DNA of 64,000 nucleotides from Veillonella absiana (GTDB lineage Bacteria; Bacillota; Negativicutes; Veillonellales; Veillonellaceae), in NCBI RefSeq assembly GCF_032970905.1, contig NZ_JAWJZA010000008.1. One strand, 5' to 3'. A program made the translations under genes and the position numbers. The notes below the pieces were generated by a model. It worked only from the letters and a program-made list of their open reading frames with translations, made no database searches and had not been told where the DNA came from. The first letter of the stretch is position 1, and each line of letters starts with the position of its first letter. Shown here in pieces: positions 49,602 to 58,920 of this stretch.

Positions 49602-50594
49602 TTATTCGCCGTTTTGCTTAAGTTGAAATCCTGCAGGATGATTTGTGAGTTTTTCCACAATTTCATCGATGGATTTTTTACCCAAGTTGCGAACTTTTCC
49701 TAAGTCATCAATGGTTTTGTCTAGCAAGTCTGCAATTGTGTTGATACCAGCACGTTTCAAGCAGTTATATGCACGAACAGATAATTCCAATTCATCAATG
49801 GAAATCTTAGCTGGACCGTCATCTTCTTGAACCTCTTGAGGTTCAGAGTCGATCACTTCAACTGGAGTACCTTCCAATTCAACAACATCAGCAGAATGCG
49901 CTAATTTAGTGAAGTTTCCTAAGTAGCCAATCATGATTGCTGCAGATTTAGCTATTGCGTCAGCAGCGGTAATAGAACCATCTGTCCAAACTTCTAATGT
50001 AAGTTTGTCAAAGTCCATTTCATTACCTACGCGGACATCGCTAACTTCATATTTTGCACGAAGAATTGGAGAGAAAATGGAATCGATTGGAATGCAACCA
50101 ATTACATCTGTATCTTTTTTATTCTTCGTGGACGGAACATAGCCTTTACCACGTTCAATGCATACGTCCATCACAAGATGAGCTGTCTCATCCATCGTTG
50201 CAATTACGAGTTCTGGATTCAATACTTCCACTTCTGGTGGGAATTGAGTAGCCAAATCACCAGCAGTAAGTACACCATCCTTTTGGAAGTCAAAATGAAC
50301 TTCCAATGGTAATTCTGTGTCTTCTTCAATGCGAATACACAATTGCTTCAAGTTAAGGATAATATCCGTCACATCTTCGCGAATACCAGGGATAGTAGAG
50401 AATTCATGTAGAACTCCGTCAATCTTGATAGAGGTGATAGCTGCCCCATCCAAGGATGAAAGCAAAATTCGACGTAAGCTATTACCAAGAGTGATGCCAT
50501 AACCACGGTCTAATGGTTCACATACGAATTTACCATAGCGACCACCATCGGCGATGTCAACCTTCTCGATTTTAAGTTTCTTTTCTTCGCTCAT
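49602..50594 (-). CDS. rpoA: DNA-directed RNA polymerase subunit alpha
   Basis: 330 residues from MSEEKKLKIEKVDIADG (AGGAGG upstream). N-terminal dimerisation domain (YGITLGNSLRRILLSSLDG, about 40-58), linker rich in Glu/Pro/Val (about 225-250), and C-terminal DNA- and activator-contacting domain (LELSVRAYNCLKRAGINTI, LGKKSIDEIVEKL). Lies between rpsK and rplQ; rpsD is not here. Confidence 0.98.
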   Translation of the reverse strand: MSEEKKLKIEKVDIADGGRYGKFVCEPLDRGYGITLGNSLRRILLSSLDGAAITSIKIDGVLHEFSTIPGIREDVTDIILNLKQLCIRIEEDTELPLEVHFDFQKDGVLTAGDLATQFPPEVEVLNPELVIATMDETAHLVMDVCIERGKGYVPSTKNKKDTDVIGCIPIDSIFSPILRAKYEVSDVRVGNEMDFDKLTLEVWTDGSITAADAIAKSAAIMIGYLGNFTKLAHSADVVELEGTPVEVIDSEPQEVQEDDGPAKISIDELELSVRAYNCLKRAGINTIADLLDKTIDDLGKVRNLGKKSIDEIVEKLTNHPAGFQLKQNGE

Positions 50595-50674
50595 CAGGAA
50601 TATCCTCCTATAAAACATGTCTTATATAGTAATTATAGCATGACTGACCCCTATGGGGGCAGTCAATCTACAAA

Positions 50675-51064
50675 TTATACACGACGACGTTTTGGAGGGC
50701 GACAACCATTGTGAGGAATTGGAGTAACGTCCTTAATGGAACTTACTTCAAGACCAGCCGCTTGCAATGCACGGATTGCAGCTTCACGACCAGATCCAGG
50801 GCCTTTTACAAATACTTCTACTGTACGAAGACCATGTTCCATAGCAGCTTTTGCAGCTTGTTCTGCTGCCATTTGAGCTGCGAATGGAGTGCTCTTACGA
50901 GAACCACGGAAGCCTAAACCACCAGCGGAAGCCCAAGATAGAGCATTACCGTTTGTATCAGTAAGAGTTACGATTGTGTTATTGAAAGTGGAGCGAATAT
51001 GAGCCGCACCAGATTCAATATGTTTCTTTTCTTTTCTTTTTGTTCTTACAACTTTTTTAGCCAC
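50675..51064 (-). CDS. rpsK: 30S ribosomal protein S11
   Basis: 129 residues; HIRSTFNNTIVTLTDTNGNA, KGPGSGREAAIRALQAAGLE, and the conserved end TPIPHNGCRPPKRRRV. Followed by rpoA without an intervening rpsD. Confidence 0.98.
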   Translation of the reverse strand: MAKKVVRTKRKEKKHIESGAAHIRSTFNNTIVTLTDTNGNALSWASAGGLGFRGSRKSTPFAAQMAAEQAAKAAMEHGLRTVEVFVKGPGSGREAAIRALQAAGLEVSSIKDVTPIPHNGCRPPKRRRV

Positions 51065-51083
51065 GCTTTATCCCTCCTTTATC

Positions 51084-51452
51084 TTATTTCTTTTTGCCTG
51101 CAATTGCTTTTCTAGGACCTTTGCGAGTACGTGCATTCGTTTTTGTACGTTGACCACGAAGTGGTAAACCCATACGATGACGTTTTCCGCGATAGGAGTT
51201 GATTTCGATTAAGCGTTTGATGTTAAGAGCTTCTTCACGACGAAGGTCACCCTCTACTTTGTAATCTGCATCAAGAATTTCACGAATTTTCGCTACTTCA
51301 TCTTCAGAAAGATCACGAACACGAGTATCTGGATTAATCCCAGTTTTTGCAAGAATTTCATCTGCAAGTGTAGGACCGATACCGTAAATATAAGTTAAAC
51401 CAATTTCCACACGTTTGTCACGTGGTAAATCTACACCGGCTATACGTGCCAT
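51084..51452 (-). CDS. rpsM: 30S ribosomal protein S13
   Basis: 122 residues; MARIAGVDLPRDKRVEIGLT, GIGPTLADEIL, and SYRGKRHRMGLPLRGQRTKT near the C-terminus that contacts tRNA and the 30S head. Confidence 0.98.
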   Translation of the reverse strand: MARIAGVDLPRDKRVEIGLTYIYGIGPTLADEILAKTGINPDTRVRDLSEDEVAKIREILDADYKVEGDLRREEALNIKRLIEINSYRGKRHRMGLPLRGQRTKTNARTRKGPRKAIAGKKK

Positions 51453-51474
51453 CTATTCATCCACCTCCTATCAA

Positions 51475-51588
51475 TTACCCTTGTTTTTGTTTATGTTTTG
51501 GATTTTCGCAAATAACCATTACGCGGCCTTTACGTTTAATAATTTTGCATTTTTCGCATATCTTCTTTACTGATGGTTTAACCTTCAT
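51475..51588 (-). CDS. rpmJ: 50S ribosomal protein L36
   Basis: 37 residues starting MKVKPSVKKICEKCKIIKRK and ending in KHKQKQG. The zinc ligands CxxC, a later Cys and a His are all present, so this is the zinc-binding form. ATG at 51588 with AAGGAGG upstream; located between infA and rpsM. Confidence 0.96.
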   Translation of the reverse strand: MKVKPSVKKICEKCKIIKRKGRVMVICENPKHKQKQG

Positions 51589-51614
51589 TAGTACCTCCTT
51601 TGTGGACCCTATAC

Positions 51615-51833
51615 TTATTTAAAGCGATAGGTGATGCGACCACGTTTTAAGTCGTATGGTGTCAGTTCCATAGTAACTTTATCACCAGGAAGAATACGGA
51701 TAAAATTCATACGCATTTTACCTGACACATGAGCTAACACGATATGACCATTTTCCAATTGAACTTGGAACATGGCATTCGGTAATGCTTCAACAACCGT
51801 ACCTTCCACCTCAATAACGTCTTCTTTTGACAT
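51615..51833 (-). CDS. infA: Translation initiation factor IF-1
   Basis: 72 residues, single OB fold: MSKEDVIEVEGTVVEALPNA, HVSGKMRMNFIRILPGDKV and ending in YDLKRGRITYRFK. Blocks the A site during initiation. Usual place after map. Confidence 0.98.
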   Translation of the reverse strand: MSKEDVIEVEGTVVEALPNAMFQVQLENGHIVLAHVSGKMRMNFIRILPGDKVTMELTPYDLKRGRITYRFK

Positions 51834-51855
51834 ATCTTTTCCTCCGGTTACCTTA

Positions 51856-52626
51856 CTATTTAATCAAACGTGGTTCAGCACGCATGGTTAAAATGTGAGG
51901 GCCGTTTTCTGTAACAACCACTGTATGTTCGAAATGAGCAGCAGCTTTACCATCTGTGGTAACCGCTGTCCAGTCATCCCCTAACACACGAACCTTATGA
52001 GTCCCTAGTGTAATCATTGGTTCAATACAAAGTACCATACCAGGTTTTAACAAAGGACCATGACCCGGTTCTCCATAATTTGGAATTTGCGGATCTTCGT
52101 GCATTTCGCGGCCTAACCCATGACCAACAAAGTCTCGAACAACTCCGTAGCCATATTTCTCACAGTACGATTGAACAGCGTGTGAGATATCGCCGATGCG
52201 ATTGCCCACTTTCACTTGTTCAATTCCCTTAAACAAACTTTCTTCCGTCACTTTCAACAATTTCATTACGTCAGGTTTAACGTGACCTACTGGAACTGTG
52301 ATTGCCGAATCACCATGGTATCCATCAACAGATGACACAAGGTCAATACTGATGACATCACCATTTTTAAGCTTACGCTTGGCACTCGGAATACCGTGAA
52401 CGACTTCCTCATTAACTGAAGCGCAGATTGTTGCAGGGAAACCGCAGTACCCTTTACAACTTGGTATACCACCGTGGCTGCGAATATATTCTTCGGCAAT
52501 TGTATCTAACTCAAGTGTCGTAACACCTGGTTTAACCATATCGGCTAACATAGTTAACGTGTCGGCTGTAAGCTGACTTGCCTTGCGGATACATTCTATC
52601 TCATGGGGCGATTTCAAAATAATCAT
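51856..52626 (-). CDS. map: Methionine aminopeptidase, type I
   Basis: 256 residues. Metal-binding residues lie in ISIDLVSSVDGYHGDSAITV (two Asp), DFVGHGLGREMHEDP (His), LCIEPMI (Glu) and the C-terminal HFEHTVVVTENG (Glu). Removes the initiator methionine. Starts 2 bp before the adk stop region and is co-transcribed with secY-adk. Confidence 0.97.
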   Translation of the reverse strand: MIILKSPHEIECIRKASQLTADTLTMLADMVKPGVTTLELDTIAEEYIRSHGGIPSCKGYCGFPATICASVNEEVVHGIPSAKRKLKNGDVISIDLVSSVDGYHGDSAITVPVGHVKPDVMKLLKVTEESLFKGIEQVKVGNRIGDISHAVQSYCEKYGYGVVRDFVGHGLGREMHEDPQIPNYGEPGHGPLLKPGMVLCIEPMITLGTHKVRVLGDDWTAVTTDGKAAAHFEHTVVVTENGPHILTMRAEPRLIK

Positions 52627-52628
52627 TA

Positions 52629-53192
52629 TTATTTCTCCAACGCTTTAGTGATATCAGCAAATACTGTGTCTACATCTTGTAAACCATCGATTTCTTGATA
52701 CAAACCGCTATTGCGATAGTAATCAATCAAAGGTTTAGTAGATTCTTCGTAGACAGCGAGACGTTTCTGTACTGTTTCAGGGTTATCATCAGCACGATTT
52801 TCAAGTTTAGCGCGTTCGCTAATACGTTTAACCAATTCCTCGGAAGGAACGTTTAAATTAAGTACAGCGTCAAGCGTAATACCTTGCTCTTTTAGGATTG
52901 CATCCAAGGACACAGCTTGTGCTGTTGTACGAGGGAATCCATCAAGAATAAATCCAGATTTGCAGTCATCTTGTAGCAAACGATCACGCACGATACCAAC
53001 AGTTACACTGTCAGGAACGAGTTGACCGGCATCGATATATTTCTTAGCCTCAACTCCAAGTGGTGTTTCGTTCTTAATCGCAGCGCGGAACATATCACCA
53101 GTTGAAATTTGGGGAATACCGTATTTTTCAATTAGACGGACCGCTTGAGTGCCTTTACCGGCACCTGGAGGTCCCATTAATAAAATATACAT
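52629..53192 (-). CDS. adk: Adenylate kinase, short-LID form
   Basis: 187 residues. P-loop LLMGPPGAGKGTQAVRLIEK, GFILDGFPRTTAQA and the C-terminal RLAVYEESTKPLIDYY. The LID region is short (RAKLENRADDNPE) and lacks the zinc-binding cysteines of the 215-residue Firmicutes form. Supplies ADP from AMP and ATP. Between secY and map. Confidence 0.97.
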   Translation of the reverse strand: MYILLMGPPGAGKGTQAVRLIEKYGIPQISTGDMFRAAIKNETPLGVEAKKYIDAGQLVPDSVTVGIVRDRLLQDDCKSGFILDGFPRTTAQAVSLDAILKEQGITLDAVLNLNVPSEELVKRISERAKLENRADDNPETVQKRLAVYEESTKPLIDYYRNSGLYQEIDGLQDVDTVFADITKALEK

Positions 53193-53203
53193 ACTATTTC
53201 TCC

Positions 53204-54466
53204 CTACTTCACAAAGCCTTTGTAATGGCGTGTTACCATGAGCGACTCAATCTGTTGCATTGTATCGAGCGCTACACCTACAACGATCAAAAGTGCTGTA
53301 CCACCAAAGTATACGCCTTGGATGCCCGTAATCATACCTAAGAAATTAGGCAAGATTGCGATGAAAGCTAAGAATGCTGCACCACCTGTAGTGATTTTGG
53401 TCATCACGCTATCCACATAATCAGCAGTCGGTTTACCCGCACGAATACCAGGGATAAAACCACCGTATTTTTTCATGTTATCTGCCATCTCAATGATGTT
53501 GAAAGAAATTGCAGTATAGAAATAAGTAAAACCAAAGATCAAAATTGCATACAATACTGTTTGTAATGGAGTACCCCATGTAAATGCATCAGCAATCGTT
53601 TTAACCCAAGGGATATCGATAAATTGAGCAATGGTAACAGGGAACATCAAAATAGATGATGCAAAGATAATTGGAATCACACCTGCTTGGTTTACTTTCA
53701 ACGGCAAGAAGGTAGAGTGACCACCGTACATTTTACGACCCACAACGCGTTTTGCGTATTGAATCGGAATACGACGTTGGCCTTGAGTTGCTGCTACAAC
53801 CATGACGATCATAAGAACAGCAATCAAAGCAAATAAAATTGCTTGGAATACATTAATTGTACCAGTTTGCAAGTATTGGTAAATTGTTTGAATACCATCT
53901 GGTAAACGAGCTACGATACCAGCAAAGATAATCAAGGAAATACCATTACCGATGCCATAGGCAGTGATGCGCTCGCCAATCCACATCAACAAGCATGTAC
54001 CTGCTGTGAGGATAATAGCGATTACGAATACACTGAATAAGCTGTTATTAACTAATGCTTGATTAGCACGTAGTGCATAAGCCATACCAAATGCTTGGAC
54101 AAAGCCTAAGACTACAGTACCATATCGAGTCACTTTCGCGATTTTTTTACGGCCATCTTCGCCATCTTTGCCCCATGCTTCAAACATTGGAACAACTGGT
54201 GTCAATAACTGCATTATGATAGAAGCATTGATGTATGGTGTAATACTCATTGCGAAAATGGAAAATTTACTTAATGCGCCGCCGGCGAACAAGTCTAGCA
54301 AGCCAAACAAGTTACCAGAGGTAAATAAACTTTCGATAACAGATGCGTCAACCCCGGGAACAGGAATGTGAATGCCCGCTCTGAACACTGCAAACATAAG
54401 CAGCGTATAAAGGATTTTATTGCGGAGCTCTGTTATTTTAAAGATGTTCGAGAGGCTATCTAGCAC
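53204..54466 (-). CDS. secY: Preprotein translocase subunit SecY
   Basis: 420 residues with ten transmembrane helices; plug and lateral-gate segments include PGVDASVIESL and MSITPYINASIIMQLL; cytosolic loops carry YAKRVVGRKMYGG and GFIPGIRAGKPTADY. Forms the protein-conducting channel with SecE and SecG. Directly follows rplO (1 bp apart) as in most spc operons. Confidence 0.98.
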   Translation of the reverse strand: MLDSLSNIFKITELRNKILYTLLMFAVFRAGIHIPVPGVDASVIESLFTSGNLFGLLDLFAGGALSKFSIFAMSITPYINASIIMQLLTPVVPMFEAWGKDGEDGRKKIAKVTRYGTVVLGFVQAFGMAYALRANQALVNNSLFSVFVIAIILTAGTCLLMWIGERITAYGIGNGISLIIFAGIVARLPDGIQTIYQYLQTGTINVFQAILFALIAVLMIVMVVAATQGQRRIPIQYAKRVVGRKMYGGHSTFLPLKVNQAGVIPIIFASSILMFPVTIAQFIDIPWVKTIADAFTWGTPLQTVLYAILIFGFTYFYTAISFNIIEMADNMKKYGGFIPGIRAGKPTADYVDSVMTKITTGGAAFLAFIAILPNFLGMITGIQGVYFGGTALLIVVGVALDTMQQIESLMVTRHYKGFVK

Positions 54467-54467
54467 C

Positions 54468-54911
54468 CTAGATCACCTCAACTTTTCCGCCTGCTGCTGT
54501 AATTTTTTCTTCAGCAGTTTTAGTGAAGCCGTTAGCGATAACAGTCAAGTTTTTTGTTTCCAAAGTACCGTTACCAAGGATACGGATACCATCGCGTACA
54601 TTTTTCAAAATGCCAGCTTCAATAAGAGCAACTGGATCAACAGTAGCACCGTCTTCGAAACGGTTCAATTGAGCTACGTTAACTTCAGCGTATTCTTTAG
54701 CGAAAATGTTGTTGAAACCACGTTTTGGCAAACGACGATAAAGAGGCATTTGGCCGCCTTCAAAACCGGGGCGAACGCCACCGCCACTACGGGAGTTTTG
54801 GCCTTTTTGACCACGACCTGCTGTTTTACCTAGACCGGAACCAAGACCACGACCACGACGAGTACTAGTTTGTTTGGAACCAGCAGCTGGTTGTAATTCA
54901 TGAAGTTTCAT
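54468..54911 (-). CDS. rplO: 50S ribosomal protein L15
   Basis: 147 residues; MKLHELQPAAGSKQTSTRRG, the Gly/Arg-rich RGLGSGLGKTAGRGQKGQ segment, and C-terminal KNLTVIANGFTKTAEEKI. Immediately upstream of secY. Confidence 0.98.
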   Translation of the reverse strand: MKLHELQPAAGSKQTSTRRGRGLGSGLGKTAGRGQKGQNSRSGGGVRPGFEGGQMPLYRRLPKRGFNNIFAKEYAEVNVAQLNRFEDGATVDPVALIEAGILKNVRDGIRILGNGTLETKNLTVIANGFTKTAEEKITAAGGKVEVI

Positions 54912-54933
54912 TCAGTGCACCTCCTTATCTCTA

Positions 54934-55113
54934 TTAAATTTCTTCTACAGTTACTAAATGTCTAACTTTGTGAAGCATACCTTCGATTTGAGGTGTCACT
55001 TCTTTTACGACTTGAGAATTAGTTTTTTTCAAGCCAAGAGCTTTTACTGTCGCACGTTGATCTTCAGGGCGACCGATCAAGCTGCGTGTTAATGTTACTT
55101 TAACTTGTGCCAT
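54934..55113 (-). CDS. rpmD: 50S ribosomal protein L30
   Basis: 59 residues starting MAQVKVTLTRSLIGRPEDQR and ending LVTVEEI; the LGLKK motif follows. ATG at 55113 with GGGAG upstream, between rpsE and rplO, exactly where L30 is expected. Confidence 0.96.
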   Translation of the reverse strand: MAQVKVTLTRSLIGRPEDQRATVKALGLKKTNSQVVKEVTPQIEGMLHKVRHLVTVEEI

Positions 55114-55127
55114 GTCTGTCTTCTCCC

Positions 55128-55631
55128 TTATGCGTTGTAAATTTCTTCTACAGTTTTGCCACGAAGAGCTGCTACGTCTTGAGCGCGTTTCAATTCGGAC
55201 AAACCTTGGATTGTTGCACGAACCATGTTGTTAGGGTTAGAGGAACCAAGGGATTTCGTAAGGATGTTACGAACACCTACTAATTCCAATACCGCACGAA
55301 CTGGGCCACCAGCGATTACGCCAGTACCTTCAGCAGCTGGTTTCAAGAATACGCGGCCTGCGCCGAATACACCTGTTACAGTGTGAGGGATTGTACCATT
55401 TTTAATTGCAACGTTAACAATATTTTTCTTAGCATCATCAATGCCTTTACGGATTGCTTCAGGAACTTCCGCAGCTTTACCTAAACCAACGCCTACATGA
55501 CCATTGCCGTCACCAACAACAACCAATGCGCTGAAGGAAAAACGACGGCCGCCTTTTACTACTTTGGCAACGCGATTGATGAATACTACTCTTTCTTTAA
55601 GATCGAGAGTTGTATAGTCGATTCTCGCCAT
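55128..55631 (-). CDS. rpsE: 30S ribosomal protein S5
   Basis: 167 residues; dsRNA-binding-like N-domain (VVFINRVAKVVKGGRRFSFS, GDGNGHVGVGLGKA) and C-domain (AEGTGVIAGGPVRAVLELVG, SSNPNNMVRATIQGL). Confidence 0.98.
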   Translation of the reverse strand: MARIDYTTLDLKERVVFINRVAKVVKGGRRFSFSALVVVGDGNGHVGVGLGKAAEVPEAIRKGIDDAKKNIVNVAIKNGTIPHTVTGVFGAGRVFLKPAAEGTGVIAGGPVRAVLELVGVRNILTKSLGSSNPNNMVRATIQGLSELKRAQDVAALRGKTVEEIYNA

Positions 55632-55649
55632 GTCTAAATTTTCCTCCTT

Positions 55650-56012
55650 TTAGAATTTTAAGCCTGCTTCACGAGCACCTTCTGCAAGGGCCGCAACACG
55701 ACCATGGTAAATGTAACCACCACGGTCAAATACTACAGTATCAATTCCTTTAGCGATAGCTTTTTTAGCAACAGCTTCACCAACAGCTTTCGCTGCAGCT
55801 ACGTTACCACCATAGGATAAGTTTAAATCTTTATCTAAAGAGCTAGCAGCTACCAATGTAGTACCTGCTACGTCGTCGATTACTTGAGCGTAAATGTTGC
55901 TCAAGCTACGGTATACGTTTAAACGTGGACGTGCAGCCGTACCGGAAATGTGACGGCGAAGACGAAGATGACGTTTTGCTCGAGCGATGTTTCTACTAGA
56001 TTTACGAGGCAA
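55650..56012 (-). CDS. rplR: 50S ribosomal protein L18
   Basis: 120 residues from a TTG at 56012 (reading M-PRKSSRNIARAKRH), which has AAAGGAG 9 nt upstream and gives the usual family length; an in-frame ATG six codons earlier overlaps that ribosome binding site. Motifs are RPRLNVYRSLSNIYAQVIDD and FDRGGYIYHGRVAALAEGAR. Binds 5S rRNA. Confidence 0.95.
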   Translation of the reverse strand: MPRKSSRNIARAKRHLRLRRHISGTAARPRLNVYRSLSNIYAQVIDDVAGTTLVAASSLDKDLNLSYGGNVAAAKAVGEAVAKKAIAKGIDTVVFDRGGYIYHGRVAALAEGAREAGLKF

Positions 56013-56047
56013 GATATTCACTCCTTTCATATATTATGACTGTATTA

Positions 56048-56593
56048 CTATTTACCTTTTGCGCCAGCTTTACCTGCTTTACGACGAACAACTTCGCCTT
56101 CATAGCGGATACCTTTACCTTTGTAAGGTTCAGGTTTTCTCCATTTACGGATATCAGCTGCTACTGCACCAACAACTTCTTTGTCAGCACCAGAAACAAC
56201 GATTTTGTTTGGAGCTGGAACTTCGATTGTAATACCAGCTGGGGCTTCCATTTCAACTGGGTGAGAGAAGCCAAGAGTAAGAGCTAATTTATTGCCCTGT
56301 TTTGCCGCTCTGTAACCAACACCGTTGATTTCAAGAGTTTTAGTGAATCCTTCAGATACGCCTGTTACCATGTTAGCAACAAGAGCGCGAGTCAAACCAT
56401 GTAGGGCACGGTGTTCTTTTTGCTCGGATGGACGAGTTACAGTGATCACGTTACCTTCCACAGTAATATTCATATCTGGATGCAAATCGCGAGATAATTC
56501 ACCTTTAGGACCTTTAACGTTCATATGATGATTTTCATAAGAAACTGTAACGCCTGCAGGGATCTCGATAGGCATTCTACCGATACGTGACAT
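56048..56593 (-). CDS. rplF: 50S ribosomal protein L6
   Basis: 181 residues; MSRIGRMPIEIPAGVTVSYE and C-terminal PEPYKGKGIRYEGEVVRRKA. Two tandem L6 folds. Confidence 0.98.
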   Translation of the reverse strand: MSRIGRMPIEIPAGVTVSYENHHMNVKGPKGELSRDLHPDMNITVEGNVITVTRPSEQKEHRALHGLTRALVANMVTGVSEGFTKTLEINGVGYRAAKQGNKLALTLGFSHPVEMEAPAGITIEVPAPNKIVVSGADKEVVGAVAADIRKWRKPEPYKGKGIRYEGEVVRRKAGKAGAKGK

Positions 56594-56617
56594 TATTTCT
56601 ACCTCCTATTGCTCTGA

Positions 56618-57004
56618 TTACCAAACGTATGCAATTACTTCGCCACCAAGACCTTCTTTACGAGCTTGTTTATCGCTCATAACGCCTTTGGATGTGGAGA
56701 TAACCGCAATACCCAAACCACCAAGTACGCGAGGAAGTTCTTCCTTTTTCGCGTAAACACGTAAACCAGGTTTGGAAATACGTTTAATTCCAGTAATTAC
56801 TTTTTCGCTATTGGAACCATATTTTAAAGTTACTTTTAAAGTATTTTCTACTAATTCAAAGTTCTTAATGAAACCTTCAGCTTGAAGGATATTAAGAACA
56901 GCTGCTTTCATTCTAGATGCAGGAATGTCTACCGTTTCATGAAGTGCAGCGTTTGCATTACGGATGCGCGTAAGCATATCCGCGATAGGATCGGTCATTA
57001 CCAT
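56618..57004 (-). CDS. rpsH: 30S ribosomal protein S8
   Basis: 128 residues; DPIADMLTRIRNANAALHET, RISKPGLRVYAKKEELPRVL and the end GGEVIAYVW. An ATG two codons after the chosen start is also possible. S8 often represses the spc operon by binding its mRNA. Confidence 0.97.
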   Translation of the reverse strand: MVMTDPIADMLTRIRNANAALHETVDIPASRMKAAVLNILQAEGFIKNFELVENTLKVTLKYGSNSEKVITGIKRISKPGLRVYAKKEELPRVLGGLGIAVISTSKGVMSDKQARKEGLGGEVIAYVW

Positions 57005-57036
57005 AATCTAAAAACCTCCTCTCGTATATCTATTAA

Positions 57037-57306
57037 TTACCAACTGGCTTTTTTCACACCAGGAATTTGTCCTTTGTACGCCAATTCACGGAACGCAATA
57101 CGGCTAATACCGAATTTGCGCATGTAACCATGAGGACGTCCAGTTAAGTTGCAACGATTGTGCAAGCGTGTTGGAGATGCATTAGCTGGTAATTTTGCCA
57201 ATGCTTCATAGTCGCCTGCCGCTTTTAACGCTTCGCGTTTAGCTGCATATTTTTCAACGATTTTAGCGCGTTTCTTTTCGCGTTCGATCATAGACTTTTT
57301 AGCCAT
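57037..57306 (-). CDS. rpsN: 30S ribosomal protein S14, zinc-independent long form
   Basis: 89 residues; MAKKSMIEREKKRAKIVEKY, RCNLTGRPHGYMRKFGISRI and KGQIPGVKKASW. Only one cysteine, so the zinc-ribbon of the short 61-residue form is absent. Confidence 0.98.
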   Translation of the reverse strand: MAKKSMIEREKKRAKIVEKYAAKREALKAAGDYEALAKLPANASPTRLHNRCNLTGRPHGYMRKFGISRIAFRELAYKGQIPGVKKASW

Positions 57307-57322
57307 CTATTTGTTCCTCCTA

Positions 57323-57862
57323 TTATTTTTCGAAAGGCATACCGAATTGAGTCAACAATTCACGAGCTTCTTCATCTGTATTAGCACTTGTTACCATGAT
57401 GATATCCATACCAGTAACGCGTTCTACCTGATCATACTCGATTTCAGGGAAGATGAGCTGTTCTTTAAGACCCAACGCATAGTTGCCACGACCGTCAAAC
57501 GCTTTAGCGCTAACACCGCGGAAGTCACGTACACGCGGTAATGCCGCATTGATCAATCTATCAAGGAACTCATACATGCGTTCGCCACGAAGAGTAACTT
57601 TTGTACCCAAAGGCATGCCTTCACGTACTTTAAAGTTTGCAATGGATTTTTTAGCTTTAGTAATTACAGGTTTTTGACCAGCAATAATTGTAAGGTCTTT
57701 TACTGCAGATTCCAAAGATTTAGCATTGCCTACTGCATCGCCAACGCCGATGTTGATAACGATTTTTTCCAATTTAGGAATTTCCATTACGTTGCCGTAT
57801 TGGAATTTCTCTTGCATTGCTTTTTTGATTTCAGAATTGTATTGTTCTAATAAACGAGACAT
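57323..57862 (-). CDS. rplE: 50S ribosomal protein L5
   Basis: 179 residues; KLEKIVINIGVGDAVGNAKS, GQKPVITKAKKSIANFKVRE and RDFRGVSAKAFDGRGNYALG. Binds 5S rRNA and contacts P-site tRNA. Confidence 0.98.
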   Translation of the reverse strand: MSRLLEQYNSEIKKAMQEKFQYGNVMEIPKLEKIVINIGVGDAVGNAKSLESAVKDLTIIAGQKPVITKAKKSIANFKVREGMPLGTKVTLRGERMYEFLDRLINAALPRVRDFRGVSAKAFDGRGNYALGLKEQLIFPEIEYDQVERVTGMDIIMVTSANTDEEARELLTQFGMPFEK

Positions 57863-57886
57863 TGATTAAAGCTCCTCCTTTCCTGA

Positions 57887-58207
57887 TTATTTTAATACTG
57901 TACCGCTTTTTACTGTAGCGCGTACGAATTTGCCGTCTTTACCTTCAACTTTTTTAATGCGGGAAGCAGTTTTAGTTTCAGGATCAAGGATCATTACGTT
58001 AGAAACATGGATACCAGCTTCTTTAGTAATAATGCCACCTTGTGGGTTAGCTTGAGAAGGTTTTGTATGACGTTTAACAGTGTTAACGCCTTCTACAAAT
58101 ACACGTTCTTTAGCTGGTTCTGTAGCAATTACAGTACCTTGTTTGCCTTTATCTTTACCGGAGATAACAACAACTGTATCGCCTTTTTTAATTTGAAGTT
58201 TAGCCAT
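57887..58207 (-). CDS. rplX: 50S ribosomal protein L24
   Basis: 106 residues; KOW motif in IKKGDTVVVISGKDKGKQGT, then GVNTVKRHTKPSQANPQGGI. Initiates 50S assembly. Confidence 0.98.
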   Translation of the reverse strand: MAKLQIKKGDTVVVISGKDKGKQGTVIATEPAKERVFVEGVNTVKRHTKPSQANPQGGIITKEAGIHVSNVMILDPETKTASRIKKVEGKDGKFVRATVKSGTVLK

Positions 58208-58228
58208 AATGTCGTGTGTCCCTCCTTC

Positions 58229-58597
58229 TTATAATACTTCTGGAGCTAAGGAAACAATTTTCATGAAATCTTTTTCACGAAGTTCTCTTGCTACAGGTCC
58301 GAAGATACGTGTACCACGAGGGGTTTTATCTTCTTTAATAACTACTGCTGCGTTTTCGTCGAAACGAATATAGGAACCGTCTGCACGGCGGATACCTTTT
58401 TTAGAACGAACAATAACGGCTTTAACTACGTCGCCCTTCTTGACAACGCCACCGGGTGATGCATCTTTTACAGAAGCAACGATTACGTCACCGATATTGC
58501 CGAATTTGCGGTAAGAACCACCCATAACCTGGATACACATAATGCGTTTAGCTCCAGTGTTGTCGGCAACATTCAAAATTGTTTGTTGCTGGATCAT
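58229..58597 (-). CDS. rplN: 50S ribosomal protein L14
   Basis: 122 residues; MIQQQTILNVADNTGAKRIM, KAVIVRSKKGIRRADGSYIR and GTRIFGPVARELREKDFMKI. First gene of the spc segment. Confidence 0.98.
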   Translation of the reverse strand: MIQQQTILNVADNTGAKRIMCIQVMGGSYRKFGNIGDVIVASVKDASPGGVVKKGDVVKAVIVRSKKGIRRADGSYIRFDENAAVVIKEDKTPRGTRIFGPVARELREKDFMKIVSLAPEVL

Positions 58598-58620
58598 CGT
58601 CTTTTCCTCCTTACATCACT

Positions 58621-58881
58621 CTATTTTTGTCTTTCAATAATTTCAACAACTCTCCAACATTTATCTTTGGAAATTGGACGAGTTTCTACGATTTTAACTG
58701 TATCGCCGATTTGGCACTCATTATTTTCGTCATGAGCTTTAAAGCGTTTGTTGCTTACCAATGGCTTGCTATATAATGCGTGAGGTACTTTACGTTCTAC
58801 AACAACAACAACAGTTTTATCCATTTTGTTGCTTACAACTTTACCTACGCGGACTTTACGTACATTTCTTTCTTCTGCCAC
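58621..58881 (-). CDS. rpsQ: 30S ribosomal protein S17
   Basis: 86 residues; KVRVGKVVSNKMDKTVVVVV, YSKPLVSNKRFKAHDE and VKIVETRPISKDKCWRVVEI. Oligonucleotide-binding fold. Confidence 0.98.
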   Translation of the reverse strand: MAEERNVRKVRVGKVVSNKMDKTVVVVVERKVPHALYSKPLVSNKRFKAHDENNECQIGDTVKIVETRPISKDKCWRVVEIIERQK

Positions 58882-58920
58882 GATTTTTAAGCCTCCTTTT
58901 CAATCCGTAACTTGCTGTTA